DNA of 26,341 nt. Source: a bacterium. GTDB taxonomy: Bacteria > JAJVIF01 > JAGGVT01. Positions within the stretch are counted from its first letter, which is position 1, and each line of letters opens with the position of its first letter. Position numbers and translations under genes: made by a program. Below the pieces are notes generated by a model. That model searched no databases. It saw only the letters and a list, made by a program, of their open reading frames with translations, and was not told the origin of the DNA. Of this stretch, positions 1-8,267 are shown one piece after another. The stretch is from NCBI GenBank assembly GCA_021157815.1, contig JAGGVT010000080.1, positions 1-26,341 on the forward strand, in the 5' to 3' direction.

Positions 1-128
1 CGGGGTAATGCGCAAATTCACTCATTTCCACTGGTTAATGAAGTATGATGAAACTCTCATGGTATTTTACAGTCCTAATGCTTATAATTACATTTAACCG
101 AAAATCAGAACAGATTATGAGGTCTGCG

Positions 129-980
129 ATGCGTAATCCAACATTGATAATAGTCCTTATGCTTTCATTGTTCAGTATGATGCCGTCGTGTTCAAATTCC
201 ACAAAAGCCTATAAGGTATCCAAGTTAACAATAAAAGCTAGAGACGCATGTGAAGATGGGCGATATGATGAATCCATTGCTCTCTGCAAAGAGGCGCTTA
301 GTCTCGATCCGGATAACGCACTAGCATGGTACACACAAGGGACCGCGCACAGAGAAACAGATGAATTTGATAAAGCAATGTCTGATTTTACTAAAGCTAT
401 TGAGGTCGATCCAGATTTGTCATATCCCTACTTTGAACGGGCAACTCTTTATATATCAACTAACAAATTAAAAAAAGCTCTTGAAGATTTGAACAAATCA
501 ATTGAGATTGATCCTAACGTTCCTTATGCCTATTTTAATCGAGCGCTTTGTTTTGAACACGAAAAGGATTTTGATAAAGCGCAATTGGATTTGACCAAGG
601 CGATTGAACTTGATCCCTCTTATGCAAATGCATATTACCATCTTGGTCGTGTGTATTATGAAAAAGAGGATTTCCTTAATGCAATTGATAATTACTCAAA
701 GGCCATTGAACTTGATCCTGAACAGATGGGGGCGTATTACTTGCGCGGTTATACTTATTTACATAAGGGTAATTATGAACTGGCAATTGTTGATTTCGAC
801 AAAGCAATTGAGATTGATTCCAATTATGTTTATTCCTATTTGTATCGTGGGTGTGCATATTTTGAAATAGGAGATTACGACAAGGGAGTTTCTAATTTCA
901 ATCAGGCGATTGCATTAAATCCTGACAATGATGAAATCCGCAAATGGTGTGAGAAAGGACTGGAGAATTATCAGAAATAA
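129..980 (+). CDS. TPR-repeat lipoprotein
   Basis: Predicted outer-surface or periplasmic lipoprotein of 283 aa that is almost entirely tetratricopeptide repeats, a protein-protein interaction scaffold. Residues 1-20 form a signal peptide (MRNPT, then a hydrophobic stretch) ending in a lipobox-like MPSC with the lipidated Cys at residue 21. About seven 34-residue TPRs follow from residue ~37 to ~274, each with the pattern A..Y..G....A..D..KAIE.DP. The open frame runs back to ATG 45, but GAGG at 119-122 lies six bases before ATG 129, and that start puts the signal peptide at the N terminus; ATG 117 is the alternative. Nothing recognisable lies in the ~120 bases upstream. The partner and exact role are unknown; the fold and lipoprotein calls are firm. 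Confidence 0.85.
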   Translation: MRNPTLIIVLMLSLFSMMPSCSNSTKAYKVSKLTIKARDACEDGRYDESIALCKEALSLDPDNALAWYTQGTAHRETDEFDKAMSDFTKAIEVDPDLSYPYFERATLYISTNKLKKALEDLNKSIEIDPNVPYAYFNRALCFEHEKDFDKAQLDLTKAIELDPSYANAYYHLGRVYYEKEDFLNAIDNYSKAIELDPEQMGAYYLRGYTYLHKGNYELAIVDFDKAIEIDSNYVYSYLYRGCAYFEIGDYDKGVSNFNQAIALNPDNDEIRKWCEKGLENYQK

Positions 981-983
981 AAT

Positions 984-1060
984 GTAGCCCGGCTTCTCAT
1001 TAGCCGGGAAAACATGGTGAATTGCCACGCGTTACCCCGGTTAATGAGAAACCTGGCTAC
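984..1060. repeat. Inverted-repeat element, GTARCCCGG family, copy 1
   Basis: Two 25-base arms, 984-1008 and 1036-1060, are inverted copies matching at 22 of 25 positions by eye, around a 27-base centre. The element begins three bases after the TPR gene stop and would form a long hairpin in RNA, so it may also end that transcript. A diverged relative sits at 21044-21158 and shares the GTAGCCCGG/GTAACCCGG ends. It has no coding capacity and resembles a REP or miniature inverted-repeat element. Confidence 0.75.
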
Positions 1061-1117
1061 GTCCTTTGCCTATTATTGTGCGGGGACTTGGAAATGAAAA
1101 AAGCATTATCAAAAGAA

Positions 1118-1141
1118 AACCCGGCGATGTATCGCCGGGTT
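1118..1141 (-). terminator. Intrinsic terminator of the PKD lipoprotein gene
   Basis: A perfect 10-bp stem (AACCCGGCGA at 1118-1127, complement at 1132-1141) encloses a 4-base loop. Read on the minus strand it is followed at once by TTTTCTTTT. It lies 38 bases past the stop of the minus-strand gene ending at 1179. The plus-strand flank is less T-rich, so it mainly serves the minus strand. Confidence 0.85.
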
Positions 1142-1178
1142 AGATGTTTAATTCCATTGGAATTATATTGAAATACGT

Positions 1179-4100
1179 TTACGGAAGCGGATCAGGACCA
1201 CCGTAGCAACCCATGTCATAGCCGCCCAAGCCTGTGCCTTCACATGGTGATCCCGGTATCAGATGATAATCATACATTAATGGAACATACATGGGATCAA
1301 CATCCAGGCCATTAGCGCCTTCCGTTGCATTATAGTACCGCTCCACAGGATCGCCCCTTAAACTCCACACGCAGCAATAATCGACATCAGGCGGGCTTGT
1401 GGATTGCTCGTTTCCTATTCCGTAACAAGCTGCTCCGCTTGTAATGTTTGTAATTATGTTGTTGTAGATATCAATTGTAGTCACATCGGAAAGCGCTATG
1501 CCTATAGCCATATTGTTAATCTGGCGGTTTCCCAAAGTGTCCACCGTGTTATTGTAAATTTCACAATTCTCACTCAAACTTGCAGAAATACCAAAAACAG
1601 ATTGTTGTCCAACACCGGGTTGAGCATCGAAAGTTATGTTAAACATCAAATTATTCCGAATAACACCATTGTTTGAACCTTCGCATACATCAATTCCCCA
1701 AAACTCATTTGTACCAGTGTTTGCTTCAAATGTGCAGTTTCCTATGACGTTCTTTGATATCGTGAAGTTATCGCTATTTTCCCAACAGATAACACCATTA
1801 TCTCCCTCAATCGGGGTAGGCACATTTTGAGTTATGCCTATGATAGTATTTAATGTCACAACCGATCCACCATCACATTCCACAAAATGCATAATTTTTG
1901 AATCCCCATCAAAATCGAATACAACATTAAACAGGTTGTTATTCTCAACCAGGACATTGGTACATGTATTTAATGAGACAAATCCCTTGAAGCCTGGTGT
2001 ATCAGGTACAATTGAGCAGTTGCGAATTGTTATACCATTGATTCCGTTAACCTTGACTGCATAATCATAGCTGCTTGATGGAGAGAACATAATGCCATCA
2101 ATTACTAAATTATCGTTGTCCTCATTGTACAATCCCGGGATATTCCCAACACCTGTATATTCATGAAGTGCAACAATGGGATAGCCTTCACCGAATAAGG
2201 TTAAATTATTACGGCCAAAGCCAATGTTAATTGTGGCATCTGAAGACGTTGGTGCGCCACCCGGATCTTCGAGGTACATCCCCGGCATTATCCAGACCGT
2301 GTAGTTAGCGCCTGGAACCGCGTCAACTCCATCCTGTATATACTGGTATGGATTATCAAATGATCCATCCCACGGGCCCGCAGTGTTGTCATCATCAACG
2401 AAAATCACATCGCGTGCGGTTACTTCGATATCGACAGAATCATAATCCACCGCGCCATTATTGTCAGTGATCCTGACGCCAATTGTGAAAGTGCCGGCAT
2501 TTAACAGCCTGAGATCATAGAATCCTGACATATTTGATGCGTCCACTGTGAAATTCCCGGGTACGCCATCCCAGTCAAAATCGAAATCAAAGTTTACGAT
2601 AATGCCGTCTGAGTCAGACGATCCAGTCGCATCCAGATTTAGAATTGCCGCTTGTGGAAGGCTTGCGACATCAGGAACTTTAACAAGGTCAGCAATCGGC
2701 GGGAAATTAACATGAAGAGGAACTGCTGTATAACCGGTGAATGTGTCATCGTCAGTAACTCTCAAGCCGATTTGATAATCGCCTGAGGTTGCATATGAAC
2801 CGGTTGTTGCGAGTCCTGTGATGTTTGATTCGTCAACAGTGAAATTACCCTCAACACCGTCCCAGTCGAAATCAAACTCATAGAGCGTGATTGAACCGTC
2901 AGTGTCATACGATGATGTTGCGTCAAGGTCAACTGATCCATTCAGATTTATCACTGCGGGATCGGGATCTGGTGTCAGGTGTGCAACTGGTGGCTGCATT
3001 GATTCGCCAACATAAACCGAGAATACCTGGTAGGTGGAAAATCCATCCATCGCAAAAAGTCCTTCAAGCGGACCTGTTCCCGGAGGAACTCTCCTACCGC
3101 CGTCGTTGTCGCCAATGAACGGATGCGTGTTCTGTCCAGGCTGGTAGGAATCCAACACCTTCACAAGCCCCATATATGTACCCTCTACGGCTCCGGCTGT
3201 GTTGGTAAGCAAAGCCTGATACAGAAGCGGTTCGGACGGATTATGTCCCGTACCGGATATGGAGTCAGCGCCATCAATCTCAAACACATCTGTCATCACG
3301 TCGGGTATTTCGACTGTAATTAATTCGACAGATGAATCAGCGAGCATCTGGTCAAGATTTGTTCCAACAGCAACGCCGTGATTGATATCCAGGATTTCAA
3401 TTTGAATCTGTGCGGTGGAATCCGTATCTTCAGCGGCAAAGTTATTGTCGTGAATCGATACCGAAACCTTACTCGCCGCTTTTTTATTGTGCTGCGGCAC
3501 TCGATATTCAGGCGTGAATCTGTCCTCGTACGTTTCAGTTGTAACGGCATACGTACACCCGACTGCAAAGATGAAATTCATCTGTGTACCGCTGAGTTCG
3601 AATATGTAATCCTCGTAATCGTAGCCTGACCCCATCGGCATCACAAGATTTCCACTTGGTGGAGGGGATGTCACGCTTGCGAATCCCATAGGATTTGATG
3701 CATCGAAATTACCCTGGGAGTAAACGTCGAAATGTGTAATATATGGATGTATCGTGGGCAATGTCAGATAGAATGAATCAATCGATTCATCGAGATATCC
3801 GGTGTAGCCGTCCGCGTTAAGCAGCCTGAATCCGGGAATTAATTCATCCAGGGTGTCGAAAAACGTCCCCGGTACATCTGAAATAACGATACCCTCAACG
3901 TTGAATACGTGCAGGTCAGCACGGTTTTTTCCGCTGATAGGATCCGCTGGATTTCCTGCCGGAAACGGATGTTTTATCCCGATTGTCAGGATTACATTGT
4001 TATTGGCATCAAATCCGATTCCTTTCAAGCTGACACAATCAACACAGGGAAACAGTGTCATGAAGTTCGTTATATCGATGACTTCAAGAACATCCGTTAA

Positions 4101-4361
4101 AGTTCCACTTCTCAAGGAAGTAATGTCCGCTTTCTCTTTTTCGGAGTCAATACTGATTTCGAATAATCCAAGCACTCCCATTCCAGCGTAGGGAGAACCA
4201 TCCGAATAACTGTCGCTTACCCACAGGGGAAGCGAATCGACATTGTCGATTTCAAGGGATGTGTCCAGATTGCTGACCGGCGAGTTAGAACCGGAGGAAC
4301 ATCCAAGCATGAATAATGAAACTAAAAATGTAATAAATAGGAATTGAGTGAGTTTAATCAT
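1179..4361 (-). CDS. Large surface lipoprotein with two PKD domains and a right-handed beta-helix
   Basis: A 1060-aa secreted lipoprotein. The signal peptide ends in lipobox MLGC with Cys21. Residues ~30-450 form a beta-rich N-terminal region I do not recognise, with a Cys pair in FPCVDC. Two PKD-like domains follow at about 456-545 and 553-645; both carry an almost identical DFDWDG-x2-GNFTVD segment that may bind calcium. Residues ~650-1050 look like a right-handed parallel beta-helix, opening with VDDDNTAGPWDGS and a P.YIQDGVDA.P segment, with many N-rich turns such as IRNC, VENNN and IYNN. This fits adhesion to, or breakdown of, extracellular polymer; no catalytic residues can be assigned. 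A weak GGTGA-type ribosome-binding site precedes ATG 4361. It is monocistronic, with its own terminator at 1118-1141 and a candidate -10 box at 4429-4434. Confidence 0.88.
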   Translation of the reverse strand: MIKLTQFLFITFLVSLFMLGCSSGSNSPVSNLDTSLEIDNVDSLPLWVSDSYSDGSPYAGMGVLGLFEISIDSEKEKADITSLRSGTLTDVLEVIDITNFMTLFPCVDCVSLKGIGFDANNNVILTIGIKHPFPAGNPADPISGKNRADLHVFNVEGIVISDVPGTFFDTLDELIPGFRLLNADGYTGYLDESIDSFYLTLPTIHPYITHFDVYSQGNFDASNPMGFASVTSPPPSGNLVMPMGSGYDYEDYIFELSGTQMNFIFAVGCTYAVTTETYEDRFTPEYRVPQHNKKAASKVSVSIHDNNFAAEDTDSTAQIQIEILDINHGVAVGTNLDQMLADSSVELITVEIPDVMTDVFEIDGADSISGTGHNPSEPLLYQALLTNTAGAVEGTYMGLVKVLDSYQPGQNTHPFIGDNDGGRRVPPGTGPLEGLFAMDGFSTYQVFSVYVGESMQPPVAHLTPDPDPAVINLNGSVDLDATSSYDTDGSITLYEFDFDWDGVEGNFTVDESNITGLATTGSYATSGDYQIGLRVTDDDTFTGYTAVPLHVNFPPIADLVKVPDVASLPQAAILNLDATGSSDSDGIIVNFDFDFDWDGVPGNFTVDASNMSGFYDLRLLNAGTFTIGVRITDNNGAVDYDSVDIEVTARDVIFVDDDNTAGPWDGSFDNPYQYIQDGVDAVPGANYTVWIMPGMYLEDPGGAPTSSDATINIGFGRNNLTLFGEGYPIVALHEYTGVGNIPGLYNEDNDNLVIDGIMFSPSSSYDYAVKVNGINGITIRNCSIVPDTPGFKGFVSLNTCTNVLVENNNLFNVVFDFDGDSKIMHFVECDGGSVVTLNTIIGITQNVPTPIEGDNGVICWENSDNFTISKNVIGNCTFEANTGTNEFWGIDVCEGSNNGVIRNNLMFNITFDAQPGVGQQSVFGISASLSENCEIYNNTVDTLGNRQINNMAIGIALSDVTTIDIYNNIITNITSGAACYGIGNEQSTSPPDVDYCCVWSLRGDPVERYYNATEGANGLDVDPMYVPLMYDYHLIPGSPCEGTGLGGYDMGCYGGPDPLP

Positions 4362-4428
4362 ATCGTCACCACTATTTAAGTATTTGGTAGCTACCTACCT
4401 AAAAAAGTAATCATCAAAACAGGTTGGT

Positions 4429-4434
4429 ATTATA
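4429..4434 (-). promoter_or_regulatory. Candidate -10 box for the PKD lipoprotein gene
   Basis: The minus strand reads TATAAT here, preceded by GGGT, 68 bases before ATG 4361 and just past the end of the redox operon. No good -35 hexamer is seen at 16-18 bases. A 10-bp palindrome, GGTAGCTACC at 4386-4395, lies between it and the gene and would fall in the leader. Confidence 0.35.
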
Positions 4435-4485
4435 ACCCATGAATGATATGAAATCCTGCTCATTGTAAGCTGCTCTGGGACAGAA

Positions 4486-5790
4486 TTACTTTTTGTCTGT
4501 GTTGTATTCATCCTGCAATTCCTTAAGACGTTCAGCTGAGAGTAGCACGCAATCCTCGACTTTGGCTTTGCCGTTGGAGACATCCCCGGCAAACGCACTG
4601 CAGGTTGGAGCGCCGCACAAGCCGCAGTCGATTCCGGGAAGTTTTCTGACAAGATTTTCCCTAATCTTCATCTTGATAATCTGCTCTTCAATGCTCACAA
4701 GAACATCCGGATTCTTTCTAGGTTCCAGTTGCTGCGAAATGTAATAATCACCCTTCTTATATTTACGCCTGGCGTCCTCCAGCACTTTCTCGCCCTCATC
4801 CTCCATTGACGCAATCAGGTTTTGAATTTTACTCCTTGCGACAAAAGTATCCTCTACTGTAAGAGAGCCGCCAACACATCCACCAAGGCAGGCGTAACAT
4901 TCAAGAAATTCAATATCCCTGATTTTGCCTTTCTCGATATCATCAAATATTCGAATAATATTCGGCATCTGCGCCACGGTGAGGAATCTGCTTGGTTTAA
5001 TCGAAACGCTCTGCCCTCCGGTAAGCGCCCAGCTCAAACTAGTTCTGCTCTGGTGAAGGGATCCCTGTTTATTAACCTTATTATTATTTTGTTTTCCTTT
5101 TGTAATTGCAGAAAAGAGAGGGTTATATATTTCAGAAATGCCTATCGCAAGGTCAAGATGGCTTTTCACGTCCTCTGCAGGTTGTTTTATCGCAATCATT
5201 TTTGACGGGCATGGTGTGAGATAAATCACTCCGATATCGCTTTCCTTAAGGCCTGTTTCTTTGGCATAGTGCTTTTTCACTTCCCTCGCTGCGATTTCGC
5301 GAGGCGGTTGAATTGGGATAATCTGTTTGACCATATTTGGATATGCAACTTGGATAAGCCTGATAACCACCGGACATGCTGATGAAATAAGGGGCAATGG
5401 GCCTTTGTATTCATCCAGGTAATCACGAATTGCCATATTTATTAATTCGCTTTCAACGGATATTTCGTGGACTGCGTCAAATCCAATGGTAATCAATCCC
5501 TCAACAATATCATTCGGCTTGATATCCATTTGAAATTGCCCGAATAGAGTTGGGGAAGGAATCGCGACATTGAACTTGAATTTATCAAGGTCGCGCATGG
5601 AATCAGTGATTGACTTAATCGCCTGCTGCGGACAAGCGAGAATGCAATCACCGCAATCGATGCAAAGGACAGGGTCAATGACGGCTTTACCGTTTTTAAC
5701 GCGAATCGCATGTGTCGGACACACTCTCATGCAGTGCAGTTTTCCGCAGCATTTATCCTGGTCTATTTCCAAAGAGTGTATAAAATCCAT
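4486..5790 (-). CDS. Fe-S protein with [FeFe]-hydrogenase H-cluster-like domain
   Basis: A 434-aa cytoplasmic Fe-S protein of the type annotated as [Fe] hydrogenase large-subunit C-terminal domain protein. Residues 10-60 hold two 4Fe-4S motifs: an unusual first one (C14, C15, C20, C24, with Lys17 at the normal second-Cys position) and a normal one (C43, C46, C49, C53). Residues ~70-330 match the H-cluster domain: SSACP (C139), TPCPSK (C194, K197) and ECYACLGGC (C301, C305). The four cluster Cys equivalents remain, but the proton-relay Cys of catalytic enzymes is Ala138, the second-motif Glu is Ala200, and the third-motif Met is Tyr299. A C-terminal Fe-S domain has C389, C392, C397 and C414. 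Relatives lie beside bifurcating hydrogenase genes in Thermotoga and Clostridium. Catalysis is unlikely; redox sensing or cofactor handling is inferred. It is the last gene of the operon and its ATG overlaps the previous stop (TAATG). Confidence 0.85.
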   Translation of the reverse strand: MDFIHSLEIDQDKCCGKLHCMRVCPTHAIRVKNGKAVIDPVLCIDCGDCILACPQQAIKSITDSMRDLDKFKFNVAIPSPTLFGQFQMDIKPNDIVEGLITIGFDAVHEISVESELINMAIRDYLDEYKGPLPLISSACPVVIRLIQVAYPNMVKQIIPIQPPREIAAREVKKHYAKETGLKESDIGVIYLTPCPSKMIAIKQPAEDVKSHLDLAIGISEIYNPLFSAITKGKQNNNKVNKQGSLHQSRTSLSWALTGGQSVSIKPSRFLTVAQMPNIIRIFDDIEKGKIRDIEFLECYACLGGCVGGSLTVEDTFVARSKIQNLIASMEDEGEKVLEDARRKYKKGDYYISQQLEPRKNPDVLVSIEEQIIKMKIRENLVRKLPGIDCGLCGAPTCSAFAGDVSNGKAKVEDCVLLSAERLKELQDEYNTDKK

Positions 5791-6227
5791 TATGCCTTCT
5801 TGTGGCGGATTGTGATTTTAAGCAGTGTGCCGACACCGACTTCTGATGTCAGTTCGAAACCATCCGCGTTCTTTTTTATATTTGGCAAGCCCATACCGGC
5901 ACCGAATCCCATTTCACGCATTTCCTCCGTCGCGGTTGAATATCCCTCCTTCATCGCCAGTTCAATATCCTCTATTCCTTTTCCCTTGTCCTTTACTGTA
6001 ATCCGTATTTCAACAGGGGTCAGGATGAATTTAAGATCACCTTCATTAGCGTGAATAACCACATTCATTTCCGCTTCGAAGGTGGCTATCGCCACTTTTC
6101 GCACAATATCACTGTTTATTCCTACGCTTTTCAGAATAGATTTTATCTCGGTTGATACTTCGCCAGCCTTATCAAAATCTCCCCCCTTGATAAAAAACTC
6201 CTTCTGATAAAGCTCAGTTCCCGGCAT
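5790..6227 (-). CDS. RsbW-like HATPase (anti-sigma/serine kinase family)
   Basis: A 145-aa GHKL ATP-binding protein of the RsbW/SpoIIAB anti-sigma kinase type. Visible motifs are the N-box E51-x3-N55-x3-HA, the G1 box DKGKG (80-84) and the G2 region GFGAGMGLPNIKK (~107-119). There is no sensor or membrane segment. The open frame extends to 6389, but its first 54 residues are the antisense-like overlap of the preceding DRTGG gene. ATG 6227 lies one base after that gene's stop and behind a GGGGG stretch, so I start it there. The stop overlaps the next gene's ATG. Homologues sit beside bifurcating hydrogenase genes in clostridia. Known RsbW partners are a sigma factor and a STAS antagonist; the only STAS protein here is at 20064-20882. 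Confidence 0.85.
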   Translation of the reverse strand: MPGTELYQKEFFIKGGDFDKAGEVSTEIKSILKSVGINSDIVRKVAIATFEAEMNVVIHANEGDLKFILTPVEIRITVKDKGKGIEDIELAMKEGYSTATEEMREMGFGAGMGLPNIKKNADGFELTSEVGVGTLLKITIRHKKA

Positions 6228-6228
6228 A

Positions 6229-6600
6229 TTAACATACCCCCCTGAGTCCCTTTGCATAAAGAACCCCACAGACATCGAACATCCCCATTTTTGTTGACAG
6301 TATTGGAATCTTGAGTTCTTCCGCCAGTTGAATTGTCTTTTCTTCAGGGATTTTACCCCGGAGGTAAAGCACCGCCGCGGCATCCGCAAAATCCGCTGTC
6401 CTGACTGATTGTGAGTTTGTCAGGCCGGTAATCATCAACGCGCCCGGTTGTGCAAACGCAAGAACATCGCTCATCATGCCAGAACTTAAAACCAGAGCGA
6501 TTTCAACATCCAGAGAATCAAGGCCAAGCACAATTTCGCAATCGAGAATTTCACTTATCTCTGATAATGTTAGTTTTTTTATTTCATTACGTTCAGCCAC
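6229..6600 (-). CDS. DRTGG-domain-like protein (second copy in operon)
   Basis: A small soluble protein of 123 aa resembling the stand-alone DRTGG domains found beside NuoE/HydB-type genes. Visible are an N-terminal TLSEISEILDCEIV segment, a central SSGMMSDVLAFAQPGALMITGLTNSQSVRTADFAD-type core (given here by position, ~42-76) and a C-terminal PEEKTIQLAEELKIPILST segment. It is a distant paralogue of the 14162-14491 protein: both have the SDMVSD/MMSDVL motif and an A..AD..I...S ending. Start choice: AAGGTGA lies five bases before GTG 6600, whereas the longer GTG 6609 sits inside that ribosome-binding site. It follows nfnB by 18 bases and is followed after one base by the HATPase. Function is unknown; regulation by a bound nucleotide is a guess from the domain family. 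Confidence 0.75.
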   Translation of the reverse strand: MAERNEIKKLTLSEISEILDCEIVLGLDSLDVEIALVLSSGMMSDVLAFAQPGALMITGLTNSQSVRTADFADAAAVLYLRGKIPEEKTIQLAEELKIPILSTKMGMFDVCGVLYAKGLRGVC

Positions 6601-6618
6601 TAAATTCACCTTATAGAT

Positions 6619-8061
6619 TTATTGTTTAACATAGATATCATTTTCCTGCTCCCCACCTGACAGGTATTCATGCATGGAACGCGCGGCTACTCTCCCCGCT
6701 CCCATTGCCATTATAACAGTCGCCGTGCCTGTCGCAACATCCCCGCCAGCCCAAATTCTCTCCATCGATGTTTTCCCTGTTTCAGGTTCTATTTCTATAT
6801 TTCCCTTCCTTCCAATTTTAAGCCCGGGAGTGGTTCGTGGAATCAACGGATTCGGGCTGTTTCCAATCGCGCATACTGCAGCGTCAGCCTCCATGAAAAA
6901 CTCCGAACCTTCGATTGGTACTGGCCGGCGCCTTCCTGACGCGTCCGGCTCGCCAAGTTCCATCTTCAAACATTCAGCGCCTTTGAGCCATCCATTTTCA
7001 TCGCCAACGAGTTTAATTGGATTTGTAAGGAAATCGAAAATCACTCCCTCTTCCTCTGCGTTTTCTACCTCCTCTCCTCTTGCCGGCAATTCCTTTTTAG
7101 ATCTGCGATATACAATATGCGATTCATCCGAACCAAGCCTTAGAGCTGTTCTGGCGCAATCCATCGCGACATTCCCGCCGCCGAATGTCAACACCCTGCG
7201 CGGTCTCTTGATCGGCGTGTTGTAATCGGGAAACAGGTAGCCCTTCATCAGGTTTACACGCGTTAGATATTCGTTCGCTGAAAATACGCCGTTAAGATTT
7301 TCACCCGGTATATCCAGAAACCACGGAAGTCCCGCGCCTGTTCCGATGAATATCACATCGTATTCCTCAAGCAGACTTGCGATAGTTCTTGTCTTGCCCA
7401 CCACGAAATCATATTTAACTTTTACTCCGAGTTTCTGAACGTAATCCATCTCACGTTTGACAATAGCTTTTGGCAGCCTGAACTCCGGAATGCCGTAGAT
7501 AAGAACTCCGCCGGGTTCGTGAAGCGCCTCGAAAATGGTTATATCGTGCCCCTTCACAACCAGGTCAGCGGCAACAGTAAGCCCCGCCGGACCCGCTCCC
7601 ACAATCGCCACTTTTTTTTCTGTTGATTCTGCAATCTTTGGATATTCCAATGTGTCCTGTGATGCTTCCCAGTCAGCAATAAATCTCTCAAGACGCCCAA
7701 TAGAAACAGGTTCATGCTTGACTCCGACAATGCACAATTTTTCACACTGCTCCTCCTGAGGGCAAACACGGCCACAAACTGCGGGAAGAGCATTTTTATC
7801 CTTCATTACTTTTGCCGCTTCCTTGAAATTCCCATCAGCAATAAGACCGATAAATTCAGGAATCCTTACCTCAACAGGACAGCCTTCCCTGCATTTTGGC
7901 TTTTTGCATTGAAGACATCTGCTTGCTTCCTCCATGGCAAGTTTCTCAGTGAAGCCCAGAGCCACCTCATCGAAATTACGGACACGCTCCTCGGGTGTCT
8001 GCTTGGGCATATTTACCCTGTTTGGTTTTATCTTCGATTTCTTTTTCTTCTCTTCAGCCAT
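6619..8061 (-). CDS. nfnB: NfnB-like NADPH/ferredoxin flavoprotein (glutamate synthase small-subunit family)
   Basis: A 480-aa flavoprotein of the GltD/NfnB family. A Lys-rich N-terminus leads to two 4Fe-4S sites: C49, C52, C57, C61 and C96, C100, C106, C110. The FAD-binding VAIVGAGPAGL motif is near residues 150-160, the NADP-binding FGGGNVAMDCARTALRLG motif lies mid-protein, and a C-terminal FAD segment reads WAGGDVATGTATVIMAMGAG. In NfnAB this subunit carries the bifurcating FAD and the ferredoxin/NADPH sites. Length and motif order are typical. It lies downstream of nfnA, but 206 bases separate them, mostly a repeat element (8121-8243), instead of the usual tight coupling. The ribosome-binding site is weak (AGAGG ~13 bases upstream). 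A GltD-like role is possible, but no glutamate synthase large subunit is present and nfnA is adjacent. Confidence 0.9.
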   Translation of the reverse strand: MAEEKKKKSKIKPNRVNMPKQTPEERVRNFDEVALGFTEKLAMEEASRCLQCKKPKCREGCPVEVRIPEFIGLIADGNFKEAAKVMKDKNALPAVCGRVCPQEEQCEKLCIVGVKHEPVSIGRLERFIADWEASQDTLEYPKIAESTEKKVAIVGAGPAGLTVAADLVVKGHDITIFEALHEPGGVLIYGIPEFRLPKAIVKREMDYVQKLGVKVKYDFVVGKTRTIASLLEEYDVIFIGTGAGLPWFLDIPGENLNGVFSANEYLTRVNLMKGYLFPDYNTPIKRPRRVLTFGGGNVAMDCARTALRLGSDESHIVYRRSKKELPARGEEVENAEEEGVIFDFLTNPIKLVGDENGWLKGAECLKMELGEPDASGRRRPVPIEGSEFFMEADAAVCAIGNSPNPLIPRTTPGLKIGRKGNIEIEPETGKTSMERIWAGGDVATGTATVIMAMGAGRVAARSMHEYLSGGEQENDIYVKQ

Positions 8062-8120
8062 ATTGTGGATTTAACCTCTGGTTATTTTGCACTTATAGAC
8101 TTTTGTTTTATTGCCTCTTA

Positions 8121-8243
8121 CTTCCCCCCCTTAATCCCCCCGCGAGCGTGGGGAAACAACTGACTCCCTCCCCGCCCGCGATGAGGGCAGGGATTGGGAC
8201 ATCTTGCTCCCTCCCCGCTCGCGGGGAGGGCTGGGGTGGGGGC
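8121..8243. repeat. C/G-rich palindromic repeat, copy 1 (between nfnA and nfnB)
   Basis: The 5' part has CCCCCCGCGAGCGTGGGG and the 3' part has CCCCGCTCGCGGGGAGGG followed by CTGGGGTGGGGGCAT. A second copy at 24544-24669 has the same two ends around a different centre. The translated form (PARGEGWGGG) matches a type of intergenic repeat I recognise from many bacterial genomes. Here it lies inside an operon and would form strong RNA hairpins between two genes whose products normally act one-to-one. Confidence 0.75.
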
Positions 8244-8267
8244 ATCATTCTTTCAAGAACAATTAAA

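Noticed and set aside
4386-4395. Perfect palindrome GGTAGCTACC as an operator
   Set aside because: It is only 10 bp, one of many expected by chance, with no second copy; it is noted only with the promoter.
4486-5790. Catalytic [FeFe]-hydrogenase (HydA)
   Set aside because: The proton-relay Cys, L2 Glu and L3 Met are all replaced, and the domain order (C-terminal Fe-S domain) differs from HydA.
5790-6389. Longer 199-aa form of the HATPase
   Set aside because: Its first 54 residues overlap the DRTGG gene and look like out-of-frame sequence; ATG 6227 sits one base after the upstream stop and begins the conserved domain.
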